From the NCBI GenBank assembly GCA_003169975.1, contig PNAA01000057.1:62001-126000 (forward strand): DNA of 64,000 nucleotides. The letters are read 5' to 3'. The translations under genes were made by a program, and so were the position numbers. The DNA comes from Spartobacteria bacterium. GTDB taxonomy: Bacteria > Verrucomicrobiota > Verrucomicrobiia > Chthoniobacterales > UBA10450. Below the pieces are notes generated by a model. The model did not search any database and was not told where the DNA came from. It saw only the letters and a list, made by a program, of their open reading frames with translations. Below, one piece after another: positions 44,549 through 56,727 of the stretch (position 1 is its first letter; the number at the start of each line of letters is the position of its first letter).

Positions 44549-46189
44549 ATGCCAACAGCAAGCCTTAACTTAACACGGCAACTGTCCAGAAAAACCAATG
44601 AAAACGGTTCTAAAGCACAAAACGCCACGCGTCTTGAAGATGTTTCAGCAAAGGGCGCGGATTATTTTGAAATCATTGCCCAGGCTACGAACGATGCGGT
44701 TCGGGATTGGAATGTAAAGACCGGCACGCTCATCTGGCCGCATGGTCTGAAAAGCTTGCTCGGTTACGAACGCTCGGCCGCGACCGAAAAGATCGGCTTT
44801 TGGTTCAACCAGATTCATCCGGAGGATATTGCGCGCATCCAAGACAGCCTGCACGAAGCTTTTGCCAGCTCCGATGCGCATTGGATGGGAGAATATCGCT
44901 TCTTGCGTGCGGATGGCGAATACACGCACATTCTCGAGCGGGCGCTGATCTTCCGCGACGCGGACGGCGCCGCGGCGCGCGTGGTCGGTCCAATGATGGA
45001 CGTGACCACGAGAAAGCAATTGCAGGCGCGGGCCTGCCGCTCACAACGAATGGAAGCATTCGGCCAACTGGCCGGCGGCGTGGCGCACGATTTCAATAAC
45101 TTCCTGACCACCATCCTCGGTTACAGCGATCTGCTTTTGTCCGAAGCGGCGGTAAAGGGTCAGGTGTCCGGTCAGATCAAGGAGATTCGCGACGCCGCCG
45201 GCCGCGCTTCTGAACTCACGAACCATCTCCTCGCCTTCAGCCGGCGCCAGGCCCTCGAGCCGACCGTGCTCGAGGTCAACAAACTCATCACCGACCTCGA
45301 GCAAACGCTCCTGCGGCTCCTCGGCGACAACATCTCGATCGCCTGTCACCTCCATCAGCTGAAGGAAGGCGCGCACATGAAGGTCGACGCCGGCCAGCTG
45401 ACGCAGATCATTCTGAATCTGGCCGTTAATGCGCGCGACGCAATGCGCAAGGGCGGCGACCTAACGATTGAAACCTCGACCCTCAAGGTTTCACCAGAAA
45501 CGCAGCAGCCTTGCGTCGGAGCGGACCTGCCACCCGGGGAATACGTCGCGATCACCGTGGCCGACAACGGCAGCGGGATGAGCGACGAAGTCAAAGCGCG
45601 CCTTTTCGAGCCGTTCTTCACCACGAAAGATGAGGCGCGCCACAGTGGTCTTGGGCTCGCCACCAGCTACGGCATCGTTAGGCAAAGTGGTGGCCACATT
45701 TGTGCGGAGAGCGCGCTGGGCGAGGGAACCACCTTCCGTATCTTCCTGCCACGCGTGGCCGCGCCCCCGGTGGCTCGTTACAAGAAGGCGGGCTCGCGAA
45801 AAGCTCTCACCGGCACCGAAACCGTGCTCGTGCTGGAGGATGAAAAAAGCGTGCGGCATCTTTCTGTGCGCGTGCTGCGCAATCTCGGCTATAAAGTGCT
45901 GGAAGCGGCCCATGGCGACGACGCGAAACGCCTCATCGCGCCGCGCGGCGCGCCGAAGATCGATTTGCTCCTGGCCGATATGGTGATGCCAGAAATGAGC
46001 GGCCGCCATTTCGCCGACTGGCTGCAAAAGACCAGCCCGCAAACGAAAGTCATCTTCATCTCAGGCTATCTCGAGGAATCGATGCACCCCGGAGACCGGC
46101 GCGATCCGGAAATGTGTTTTCTGGCGAAGCCGTTCAGTGCTGATCAGCTCGCCAGCAAAGTGCGCGAGGCGCTGGATGGGGAAGTTTGA
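44549..46189 (+). CDS. PAS hybrid histidine kinase with C-terminal receiver
   Basis: From the ATG at 44549 the 546 residues comprise a PAS domain (about 30-150, FNQIHPEDIARIQDSLHEAF), a HisKA of the NtrB/blue-light type (QLAGGVAHDFNNFLTTILGY, phospho-acceptor His), a HATPase (LNLAVNARDAM, VADNGSGM, GLGLATSYGIV) and a receiver (TVLVLEDEKSVRHLSVRVL, LLLADMVMPEMSG, LAKPF). No membrane segment, so it senses a cytoplasmic signal. It is divergent from the SDR gene. Confidence 0.92.
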   Translation: MPTASLNLTRQLSRKTNENGSKAQNATRLEDVSAKGADYFEIIAQATNDAVRDWNVKTGTLIWPHGLKSLLGYERSAATEKIGFWFNQIHPEDIARIQDSLHEAFASSDAHWMGEYRFLRADGEYTHILERALIFRDADGAAARVVGPMMDVTTRKQLQARACRSQRMEAFGQLAGGVAHDFNNFLTTILGYSDLLLSEAAVKGQVSGQIKEIRDAAGRASELTNHLLAFSRRQALEPTVLEVNKLITDLEQTLLRLLGDNISIACHLHQLKEGAHMKVDAGQLTQIILNLAVNARDAMRKGGDLTIETSTLKVSPETQQPCVGADLPPGEYVAITVADNGSGMSDEVKARLFEPFFTTKDEARHSGLGLATSYGIVRQSGGHICAESALGEGTTFRIFLPRVAAPPVARYKKAGSRKALTGTETVLVLEDEKSVRHLSVRVLRNLGYKVLEAAHGDDAKRLIAPRGAPKIDLLLADMVMPEMSGRHFADWLQKTSPQTKVIFISGYLEESMHPGDRRDPEMCFLAKPFSADQLASKVREALDGEV

Positions 46190-46196
46190 TGGTTGA

Positions 46197-47483
46197 TTGT
46201 GGTTGATAAGAAAGAGCGCCCGCGCTCAGTCTCTCAAGCACTCAACCTTCTTGATCACCTTTCACGATATCGAAGAGGCTGCCGCCCGCATTAAGGGTGC
46301 GGTTTACGAGTCGCCCTGCCGGCAATCGATTCCGCTGAGCGAGATCACCGGCATGGAGATCTATTGCAAGCTCGATCACCTGCAGCGCACTGGCAGCTTC
46401 AAGGAACGCGGCGCGCGCAACGCACTCGCGCAGCTTTCGGACGAGCAAAAAAAGAAAGGCGTGATCGCAGCTTCCGCCGGCAACCATGCACAGGCGCTGG
46501 CCTACCAGGGGAAGTTACTCGGCATTCCCGCCACCGTGGTGATGCCGAAATTCGCGCCCCTCATCAAGGTGACCAATTGTCAGAAATTGGGCGCCACCGT
46601 GGTCTTGCACGGCAAGGACTTTGCCGAAGCAAAAGTTCGCGCCCACGAAATCGCGGACGAGAAGGGCCTCGCTTATATCGACGGTTACGACGCCCCCGCG
46701 ATCATCGCCGGCCAGGGAACGATGGGCCTGGAGATTGTCGCGCAAGTTCCGGATCTCGATGCGGTCATCGTTCCGGTGGGCGGCGGCGGGTTGCTCGCCG
46801 GCGTGTCGCTGGCGATCAAAACGTTGCGGCCGCAGGCCAAAGTGATCGCGGTCGAAGCGGACAGCGTCGCGAGTTTCTCGGCGGCTCTGCGAGAGGGAAA
46901 ACCGACTCGCATCGAAACTCAGGCGACGCTCGCCGACGGTCTCGCCATCGCGCAGGTCGGGAGCGACGCGTTTGAAGTCGCGCGCCGCTGCACTGACAAA
47001 ACGGTGCTCGTCAACGAGGGACAAATCGCGCTCGCCATCCTGCGCATCGTGGAGTTGGAAAAAGGGGTCGTCGAAGGCGCGGCCGCGACCCCGCTGGCCG
47101 CGTGCCTCTCCGGCCAACTGCCCGAACTCGCCGGCAAGCGCGTCGTTCTCCTCCACTGCGGCGGCAACATCGACCCGAATGTGCTTGGCCGGGTGATCGA
47201 GCGCGGCCTGGTCGCCGATGGCCGGCTCGCGCGTTTCACCGCCGTGATCAGCGATCGCCCGGGCGGTCTCGCCGACCTCACGACCCGGATTGCCGCCGCC
47301 GGGGCAAGCATCAAGCAAGTGGTGCACGATCGCGCCTTTGCCGGCTCGGATGTGTCGGCCGTCCACGTCCTTTGCACCGTGGAAACGCGCGATCGCAATC
47401 ATCTCTTGGAATTGCGCGCCAAGCTGAAAGAACACGGCGTCGAGACCTACGACGAGACGCAGCGCTCGCCGCGCGTAGCTTGA
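46197..47483 (+). CDS. ilvA: threonine dehydratase (ACT-domain form)
   Basis: PLP enzyme that deaminates Thr to 2-oxobutanoate. The PLP Lys lies in LQRTGSFKERGARNAL; ASAGNHAQALAY, VPVGGGGLLAGV and LLHCGGNID follow. A C-terminal ACT-like domain (about 345-425, AVISDRPGGLADLTTRIAAAG) implies allosteric control. Length (about 410-428) matches the catabolic/short biosynthetic form. The start is uncertain: no ATG precedes the conserved part, and TTG at 46197 or 46251 are candidates. Confidence 0.92.
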   Translation: MWLIRKSARAQSLKHSTFLITFHDIEEAAARIKGAVYESPCRQSIPLSEITGMEIYCKLDHLQRTGSFKERGARNALAQLSDEQKKKGVIAASAGNHAQALAYQGKLLGIPATVVMPKFAPLIKVTNCQKLGATVVLHGKDFAEAKVRAHEIADEKGLAYIDGYDAPAIIAGQGTMGLEIVAQVPDLDAVIVPVGGGGLLAGVSLAIKTLRPQAKVIAVEADSVASFSAALREGKPTRIETQATLADGLAIAQVGSDAFEVARRCTDKTVLVNEGQIALAILRIVELEKGVVEGAAATPLAACLSGQLPELAGKRVVLLHCGGNIDPNVLGRVIERGLVADGRLARFTAVISDRPGGLADLTTRIAAAGASIKQVVHDRAFAGSDVSAVHVLCTVETRDRNHLLELRAKLKEHGVETYDETQRSPRVA

Positions 47484-47512
47484 ATCGCTGACGTTCCCCC
47501 GTAGGGTGCGCC

Positions 47513-50439
<2,927 letters not shown>

Positions 50440-50443
<4 letters not shown>

Positions 50444-50595
50444 GCGAGGTGAAGGTGGCCCTCGACATAGGTGATGGCGTCGCCGGCAATCGAAACGCGA
50501 GCGCCGCGATCTCGGCAGAATAATTCGCCGCCGCGGGCGGAGATTTGCCGGGCGAAAAGCTCGCGCTTTCCCACGCGCTTCGTTCGTCGGCCCTC
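50440..50595 (-). pseudogene. C-terminal remnant of a PhzF-family protein
   Basis: The minus strand reads VGKRELFARQISARGGELFC and then VSIAGDAITYVEGHLHLA before TAA at 50440-50442. This is the normal C-terminus of PhzF/YddE-type isomerase-like proteins (RQxSxRGGEL followed by a GxAVxxxEG-like strand). Upstream sequence no longer matches, so roughly 85 percent of the gene is missing. Its stop codon and that of gcvP lie in the same CGTTAGGC octamer, read from opposite strands. Confidence 0.55.
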
Positions 50596-50690
50596 CCGGC
50601 TCCGCCGGCAGCGCCGGAAAATCGTTGTGCCGGCAATCCGGTGAAGGCGACTCGCCAGGCGGTTGCCGTCTGCGCTATGGTTGCGACCGC

Positions 50691-51788
50691 ATGCGCCTTC
50701 TGATTGCGCCCGATAAATTTAAAGGCTCGTTAGGCGCGGCGGAAGTCGGAGCGGCCATCGCCGCGGGCGTGCAGGCGGCGCTGCCGGGGGCGCAAATCGA
50801 GGTCGTCGCGCTCGCCGATGGCGGCGAGGGTACGGCCGACGCCATTTGCCGGGCACGGGGAGGAGAATGGATCGCGTGCGCGGCGCACGACGCGCTCGGC
50901 CGCGAGGTGCCGACCCGCTTTGCCTGGCTCGCTTCCTCCCGTCTCGCCGTGATCGAAATGAGCGCGGCCGCCGGGATGCAAGGACTTTCGCCTAACGAAC
51001 TCGATCCGTTCCATGCTTCTACCTTCGGAGTGGGTGAAATGATCAGAGCCGCCGCGGCTCGAGGCGCGACGGAGATCATCGTGGGACTCGGCGGAAGCGC
51101 GACGAACGATGGCGGCTTTGGTTTGGCGCGAGCCCTTGGTTTTCGTTTCCTCGGGAAGGACGACCGCCTGCTCACCAGTCCGGTTTCGGCCTTGCTCGCC
51201 TTGTCCCGGATCGATCCGCCCGACGATCTGTCGCTGCCGCGTATCACCGCTGCTTGCGATGTGCGCAACCCGCTCCTCGGCCCGGAGGGCGCAACCCGCG
51301 TCTTCGGCCCGCAAAAGGGGGCCACGCCGGAGCAACTCGAGATCCTCGAGCGCGCTTTGACCCGTCTGGCAGAAGTCGCGGCGCTGACTTTTGCCTCCGA
51401 TCATCGCGAGACGCCTGGCGCCGGCGCGGCCGGCGGCCTGGGCTTTGGTCTTCTCACTTTTTGCCGTGCGGCGATCCGCTCGGGCTTCGAGGTGGTCGCG
51501 GAAGCGATCGAGCTGCGGGCGAAGATCGAGCGCGCCGACATCGTCATTACCGGGGAAGGGAAGCTCGATCGCCAAACGCTCGCTGGAAAGGGTCCGGCCG
51601 GCGTGGCCCGAATTGCGCGGGAGCTGCAAAAATCCGTCTTCGCAATCGTCGGTCAGGCAACCCGCGAGGCTGGCGTGCGCCAACTTTTCGACGCCGTGGT
51701 GACGCTGGATGACAAGAGCCCCGATCACCGCAACGCCGCGCATTTACTGGAGACCCGCGCGCGCGAGCTGGCGCTCCGGTGGCGCTAA
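50691..51788 (+). CDS. glycerate kinase
   Basis: Phosphorylates D-glycerate (GlxK/GarK type). From the ATG at 50691 the 365 residues begin MRLLIAPDKFKGSLGA and contain VVALADGGEGTADA and VGLGGSATNDGGFGLARALG, all family signatures. The late GEGKLDRQTLAGKGPAGVA motif is also present. Position after gcvP may reflect glycine/serine/glycerate metabolism, though the gap of 248 bases argues for its own promoter. Confidence 0.94.
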   Translation: MRLLIAPDKFKGSLGAAEVGAAIAAGVQAALPGAQIEVVALADGGEGTADAICRARGGEWIACAAHDALGREVPTRFAWLASSRLAVIEMSAAAGMQGLSPNELDPFHASTFGVGEMIRAAAARGATEIIVGLGGSATNDGGFGLARALGFRFLGKDDRLLTSPVSALLALSRIDPPDDLSLPRITAACDVRNPLLGPEGATRVFGPQKGATPEQLEILERALTRLAEVAALTFASDHRETPGAGAAGGLGFGLLTFCRAAIRSGFEVVAEAIELRAKIERADIVITGEGKLDRQTLAGKGPAGVARIARELQKSVFAIVGQATREAGVRQLFDAVVTLDDKSPDHRNAAHLLETRARELALRWR

Positions 51789-51889
51789 GGTTTCGGTCCC
51801 TTTCGCAGCCGCCATTTAAATCTGTGCATTCACAGAATATTTGAGTCCTTGCAGCGTGTCCAATGTCCCAAATCGGCAGTCCCAGCGCA

Positions 51890-52894
51890 TCAGGGAGATT
51901 TCCGCTGGGAACAGCGGACGCTACAGTCTTCGGAGCTCCCGTCTGCCTCTGCGAGAAAATCGGTGACGCGCTTTTCGAACCACGGCCGAAGCCCGTCGGC
52001 GAATTCCAGGAATCCAAGATGACCGCCAGACTCCGGTGTCTCGAGAAACAGACACGGGTTCTGTTCCGCTTCGGGAAATGGAAAACATTCCGGCGCGAGA
52101 AATGGATCGTTCCGCGCGTTGAGCAATAAAGTCGGCCGCGTGATTTGGTGGAGGAACTGTCGGGCGCTGGCCTGCTTCCAATAATCAGCGGCATCGCGGA
52201 ACCCATGCAACCGCGAGGTGTAGCGATCGTCAAACTTCTGGAAGGTGCGCAGGTTGCGACTCCCCTGCGCGTCGATCTCGCCGGGGAAAAGCCGCGCTTT
52301 CGCTTCCACCTTGGCGATCAGACTATCAATGAAGCGGCGCAGATAGATGCGATTACTCCAGCGCTGGTCCAGCATGCGCGCGCTAGCCGCGAGGTCGACC
52401 GGCGCCGAGATGGCCACCGCGGCCATGACCGAGCGATGGGGCGGCGCTTCTCCCATGTACTTAAGAGCCAGGTTACCGCCGAGGCTGAACCCGATCAGCG
52501 CGACGCGCGCATAATTCGCGGTCGCATGCTCGATGACCGCGCTCAGATCCTCCGTCGCCCCGCTATGGTAAAGGCGAACGAGCCGGTTTGGCTCGCCCCC
52601 GCAGCCCCGAAAATTCCAGGCCAACACATCCCAGCCGGCGGCGGCCAGAGCGGCGGCCATCCCCCTGATGTAGCCCTCATCCGCCGACCCTTCCAGCCCG
52701 TGCGACAAGATCGCCAGTCGCTCGCGACCCTGGCGCAGCCAGCGAAGATCAAGAAAATCCCCATCCGCGAGTTCCAAACGGTCCGGTTCGAACTTAGTCT
52801 GGCGGCCCCGTCGGAGAAACGCACCCACGATCGTCTGGGCGTGACCGTTACGGAGAAAAGCGGGCGCTCTAAAGGTGGAGGTAACGAGGGGCAT
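51890..52894 (-). CDS. alpha/beta hydrolase of the YheT (AB-hydrolase 4) family
   Basis: I start at ATG 52892-52894, giving MPLVTSTFRAPAFLRNGHAQ, the usual YheT N-terminus (an ATG 18 bases earlier is possible). The hydrolase core shows SHGLEGSADEGYIRG, WNFRGCGGEPN, the nucleophile elbow GFSLGGN and a late GGHLGF with the catalytic His. Likely a cytoplasmic esterase or lipase-like enzyme. The last 20 residues are Ser/Cys-rich and unlike the family. Confidence 0.88.
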   Translation of the reverse strand: MPLVTSTFRAPAFLRNGHAQTIVGAFLRRGRQTKFEPDRLELADGDFLDLRWLRQGRERLAILSHGLEGSADEGYIRGMAAALAAAGWDVLAWNFRGCGGEPNRLVRLYHSGATEDLSAVIEHATANYARVALIGFSLGGNLALKYMGEAPPHRSVMAAVAISAPVDLAASARMLDQRWSNRIYLRRFIDSLIAKVEAKARLFPGEIDAQGSRNLRTFQKFDDRYTSRLHGFRDAADYWKQASARQFLHQITRPTLLLNARNDPFLAPECFPFPEAEQNPCLFLETPESGGHLGFLEFADGLRPWFEKRVTDFLAEADGSSEDCSVRCSQRKSP

Positions 52895-53084
52895 GGCCGG
52901 CCACCACGGCAATGGCCCTCCGGGTGGTTTGCGTAATCGACGGGAAATTCACACGGTCTGCGGTTCAGAACACCACGCGAGCATGATCCGCAATTCGACG
53001 TGCCAAGCCAAGGCAAAAGGACGGTGAGCAAATTGATCAGCCGAAGGGTCTTGGGGGATCAGCAAGGTAATGTTTCGCTTTCTG

Positions 53085-53144
53085 CGGCTCGGATATTTGG
53101 TGATATCAGCGCCTTTTCTGCACGGGTTTTGCAAAGGCGATGCA
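53085..53144 (+). repeat. 60-bp dispersed repeat, copy 1
   Basis: This 60-base unit starting CGGCTCGGATATTTGGTGAT matches 54330-54389 at 54 of 60 positions by direct comparison. It lies in the gap between the hydrolase and NERD genes, which otherwise holds nothing I recognise. The unit carries no frame of its own. Confidence 0.8.
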
Positions 53145-53171
53145 CGCTGATTGCAGCACGATGCGTTCAGC

Positions 53172-53942
53172 TTAAGCCGCATTCCGGAAATCGGCGTCCA
53201 TTCCAGCGATGCCTTGGAACGCTCTCGTGACCAAATCAATTTCTTCCGCTGTTAGCCGCCGGTCGAATTTCTCGTTCTCGATGTAACCGCAGAGCTGTCC
53301 ATCACGCACGCAATGGACGTTCCGCGTAGTTCCGAACTTGGCGTCGACGCGCGCCTTTGGAAACACCATCACGCCTTGGATGAACACTTCGCGTCCAGTG
53401 AGCGCAACAACTTGTTCGCGCACGGCCATGATCCGGCGGACCAACTGTTTGACATACGGTTGTGAGGACGGTGTCCCATCCTGCATCAGCTCACCTTCTC
53501 CGTCGGCGGTGATCGTCCCTCGAAAGTTCTTCGTCTCGACCGCAAAAATGCCGCTGGGACCTACCACCAGGTGATCAAAGTTTCCTCTCGCCGTGTTGAA
53601 ATCATGGAAAACGACAAAATTCTTCGACAACCGGTCCAACGCGATAGCCACGACACGTTCACCCTCCGCTCCGCTTCTCCAAGTATGCCTCTCGCGTTCG
53701 TAAAGATCAATTCGTCGATTCTGCGCTTTGAAGAGTCGCCAAACGATTACCGTACCCAAAATTGCACCTGCCAGCGCCGAAAGTGGCTTCGAGCCGCCCC
53801 TCAAAAGGAGGTTGGAAACAATGGCCCCTTCGAATACGCTGATAGCAACAGCCACGAACATCGTCGTCATCAACATTCGTTGAAAGGCCCGCATCGATTG
53901 GTCTGCTGCATAGCGGCCCGCTGTTCCAATAACCTTCGGCAT
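53172..53942 (-). CDS. membrane-anchored NERD-domain protein
   Basis: A 256-residue protein: two hydrophobic segments (about 25-70, FVAVAISVFEGAIVSNLLL and ALAGAILGTVIVWRLF), then a nuclease-related NERD domain (about 88-200) with HDFNTARGNFDHLVVGPSGI and FAVETKNFRGTI, which supplies the D and E-x-K of a PD-(D/E)xK-like site. The family is linked to DNA processing, but activity is mostly untested. Flanked by the two copies of a 60-bp repeat. Confidence 0.82.
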   Translation of the reverse strand: MPKVIGTAGRYAADQSMRAFQRMLMTTMFVAVAISVFEGAIVSNLLLRGGSKPLSALAGAILGTVIVWRLFKAQNRRIDLYERERHTWRSGAEGERVVAIALDRLSKNFVVFHDFNTARGNFDHLVVGPSGIFAVETKNFRGTITADGEGELMQDGTPSSQPYVKQLVRRIMAVREQVVALTGREVFIQGVMVFPKARVDAKFGTTRNVHCVRDGQLCGYIENEKFDRRLTAEEIDLVTRAFQGIAGMDADFRNAA

Positions 53943-54128
53943 ACTCCACCGTTGCTGCTAAATCCGTGCCACGCTCCAGAATCGAATTTCTCTCGTAAGC
54001 CAACGGGGACGCACTCGGTCACGGAATCCGCCACTGCCTGCAATCGCTGGCTGGTTCAACCGCACAGAGAGCAATCGTGCCGCCACAGCTTCCAAATCCC
54101 GTTTCGTGGGTGCGCCAGGCAGCTTCCT

Positions 54129-54325
54129 CTACCTTTTCACACGATGTTCGAGCTGTTCGCTTGTCCAGCCGGTCCGCTTCTCGACCCGCGCCTTCAATTT
54201 GGCGAATTGATCGGTGCAAATGAGCGCCACGGGAACCTGCTGATTGACAAGCGGCGTGTTTACCCAGTCGACCAACTCGGGGCTGGAATGACTGCGTTGA
54301 TGCTGGGCCAGAGGTAGCGCGCTTC
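54129..54325 (-). pseudogene. unidentified C-terminal gene fragment
   Basis: An open frame of about 65 residues ends with TAG at 54129-54131 and reads PELVDWVNTPLVNQQVPVAL, ICTDQFAKLKARVEK and RTGWTSEQLEHRVKR. The pattern of a hydrophobic strand followed by ICTDQF and a charged helix recalls the sensor region of AAA ATPases associated with transposition, but I cannot confirm it. The frame has no start and stops upstream exactly at the 60-bp repeat copy 2, so it looks truncated by that element. Confidence 0.35.
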
Positions 54326-54329
54326 ATCA

Positions 54330-54389
54330 CGGCTCGGATATTTGGTGATATAAGCGCCTTTTCCGCGCAGGTTGTGCAAAGACGATGCA
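54330..54389 (+). repeat. 60-bp dispersed repeat, copy 2
   Basis: Second copy of the unit at 53085-53144, in the same orientation, six differences. The two copies bracket the NERD gene and the unidentified fragment, about 1.25 kb apart. Confidence 0.8.
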
Positions 54390-54475
54390 GCCGCTTCCTG
54401 ATACGCGCCGCGTGCGGCTCGTGCTCGGAAAGGCCCGTCGCTTGAAACCTGACGCCGGCGTGGTGCACCTTGTCT

Positions 54476-54814
54476 CTAGCCGTTTTCACTCGGCAGCCGG
54501 CCACCCTCGCGCGCCGACGCGGTGTCCGGAAAGATCCGGAAGATCTGATCGAGCCGCGCGATTTCAAAAATCGGCCGGACACCCTCCTGCAAACCGCTGA
54601 GAGCGAATTTGCCACCGTACTTGCCGACATTTTGCATCGCCTCGATCAGCACCGCGAGACCGGAGCTGTCGATGTAGCTGACCTTGGAGAGATCGACCAC
54701 CACTTGCGGCGGCTTTTTCGCAATCATTGCGGCCAGCGCCGCCCTGATCTGCGGGTAAACGTGAAGGTCAATTTCGCCCTCGAGGGGAAGAATGTTCAGC
54801 TGGTTCTTGGGCAT
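54476..54814 (-). CDS. STAS-domain anti-sigma factor antagonist
   Basis: From ATG 54812-54814 a 112-residue SpoIIAA/RsbV-like protein: LNILPLEGEIDLHVYPQIRA, then VVVDLSKVSYIDSSGLAVLI, where the SS pair includes the usual phosphorylated Ser, and GGKFALSGLQEGVRPIFEIA. Such proteins bind anti-sigma kinases in a partner-switch. No partner kinase or phosphatase lies nearby. A TTG four codons upstream is an alternative start. Confidence 0.9.
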   Translation of the reverse strand: MPKNQLNILPLEGEIDLHVYPQIRAALAAMIAKKPPQVVVDLSKVSYIDSSGLAVLIEAMQNVGKYGGKFALSGLQEGVRPIFEIARLDQIFRIFPDTASAREGGRLPSENG

Positions 54815-54896
54815 GGCGTGTGCCAAACGATGTCATTCTTGCAGATTCCGTCAATCGCTTCACCAACCGAGGTGGGTTCGCTTTGTCAAGAAATGA

Positions 54897-55045
54897 GGGC
54901 GTGTTGCTCAAATCGGCTTTAGCCACAAATGTTGCTAAGTGAGGGGGTTCAAATCACCCTGCCGCAGAATCAAAATGCGTTACAGGTCATTCTGTGACTT
55001 CGTCTTTTACCCTCATTACAGAAAGGGCGTTTGAGCAACACGCCC
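54897..55045. repeat. element bounded by 16-bp perfect inverted repeats
   Basis: The arm GGGCGTGTTGCTCAAA (54897-54912) has its exact reverse complement at 55030-55045, with 117 bases between. No frame is enclosed. The geometry fits a miniature inverted-repeat element or the ends of a decayed transposon. No target duplication is obvious. Confidence 0.65.
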
Positions 55046-56470
55046 ATGATGCCTGACCCCAATTCCCTGCCTCCCTGTTTCGGTGTTTGACATCCCAACG
55101 GCGACGACACATGATCATGTTCAGGACACTTCGGTTTTTCCAACGCCGTAGCGGCGAACGCGAACTAGCCGAGTATTCTGGTCTGCGCGGCTAGCGGAAA
55201 TTATGCCGAGGTGCCTCAACTCATCGAGCGACATAGGTGTGATAAGGAGCCAATTACCTGCGCGAGGCCGATTCGAAATACGTCCATCGCGTCTAGCAAC
55301 AAAATGCGGTAGCCGTTCTTGCTTGCTGAGGATTGTGGGGAGTCCCTCATTTTTCAAGCGCAGCATTGACCAAAAACCAAATTTGAGGCAAGCGCTTTAT
55401 TGCGCGTCAGGGATTAAGAAAATCTAAGACCGAAACGGAACTGAGGCGAACGCCGCATCCGAAAGCACCTTCGCCGGCCTGGAAGAAGTGATAGTCAAAA
55501 GCTCGCAATCGCCGCTCGTAATGCGCAACTCGTCGGCGAACTTCAACCTCGTCGATCTCCGTGCGCTTCTGCCAGCGCGACCCAGTGGAAGGCTGGCGTC
55601 GATGGACGCGCTGGTTTTGCGCCGGTCTTGAAAATCCTCGCGGACTGGCGAAGGTCGGGCCTCCAAAATGCGAACTGCGGAATTAGGAATGCGGAGCGAG
55701 TCAAACAGAAGTCGAGAATCAGAATTGCCTTGACGCTGGATGATTGCGGCGGTTCGCAGTGGCTCACTCGCTCTTGCGCCGACGACTCTGCGGCGGCGAT
55801 GGTGCGGATGGGGTTCGAAAGAAGTAGAAGTTGAAATTCAACAGTAGAAAATCGGATCTCCCCCAGCGCCCCTTCTGGGACCGTGAGTCGTAAGTCGGCG
55901 CGATTCAAAATATTCCCACCCGCGCGGGTAGCCCCCACCGGGAGACCCCGGGGGACGGGACCCGGCAGTACACCGAGAATGCCCATTCCCTCACCGCTCG
56001 CGGGTAGGCCCCACCGCCGAGAGATTGAGTCGCTGAGCTCTCCGTTAATCGCAACGCAGGCGGGCAATCGAAAAGGAGGGGGTGGGGTGACCACACGGGG
56101 TATGACCCCTCCCGGGAGAGCCCGGGTCGAAAATTCGGCCTCCCCCGGCCTTTCGCCAGCAACCGCTTTATCCACTATTTTATCCACCGATGAAAATAAT
56201 TGGGATCATTTTGGAGCAAATGGGACACGGCAAGTGCCGCGAGTTTTCAGAGAATGCGAACGGTGAGAGTTGGGGAGGAGAGGGGAAAAATATTTTCCGG
56301 AACTCCGAATTTCGTCATCAAGAGCAAGAAACTTCGGGCGTTCGCATCCAAGGTCTGGTCTCGCACCAGAATGGTAAGAGTGTCCAAGAAATGTCCAAGC
56401 AACCAAAACTGGAGCTGAAATGAATGACCGATGCTATATTATAAATGGTTTATAACAAAAGCATTAAAAG
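55046..56470. other. 1.4 kb with no recognisable gene, including a very GC-rich block
   Basis: Between the inverted-repeat element and tRNA-Thr I find no convincing gene. A frame of 81 residues (55366-55121, minus) has no recognisable feature. The block 55,900-56,160 is unusual: runs of G or C, the palindrome ACCCGCGCGGGT (55918-55929), and several self-complementary pieces such as GGCCGGGGGAGGCC on the minus strand. It could form a structured RNA. From 56,190 the sequence is AT-richer and carries direct purine-rich strings. Frames of up to 214 residues here look like by-products of GC richness. Confidence 0.5.
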
Positions 56471-56546
56471 TGGAGCCGAAGACGGGACTCGAACCCGTGA
56501 CCTGCTGATTACGAATCAGCTGCTCTACCAGCTGAGCTACTTCGGC
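56471..56546 (-). tRNA. tRNA-Thr (anticodon CGT)
   Basis: A complete 76-base cloverleaf on the minus strand. The acceptor stem GCCGAAG pairs with CTTCGGC, followed by discriminator T and encoded CCA. D-arm is AGCTCAGCTGGTAGAGC. The anticodon stem GCTGA/TCAGC holds loop TTCGTAA with anticodon CGT. The T-arm contains GGTTCGAGTCC. It reads ACG codons. The DNA on its 3' side (lower coordinates) is the repeat-rich, motif-free accessory region, so it may be an integration site. Confidence 0.97.
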
Positions 56547-56727
56547 GCGCGAACGAGGCGGAAGATGGCATCCCGGTGGGCTCTGAGCAAGAGACGGTCG
56601 CGCGAGAGGGCCGCCGGTCGCCAGAAGGAAGCCTCTCTCGCCTGGCGGATTTTCGGGCCATCTGCGTGCTTGCTCCGACGGGGGGGCACCTTATGCTCGG
56701 CGCGGAAATACCAAAACCGAACTGCGC

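Noticed and set aside
55543-56187. 214-residue open frame in the GC-rich block
   Set aside because: Pro/Gly/Arg-rich, no domain, and overlapped by other long frames, as expected from base composition.
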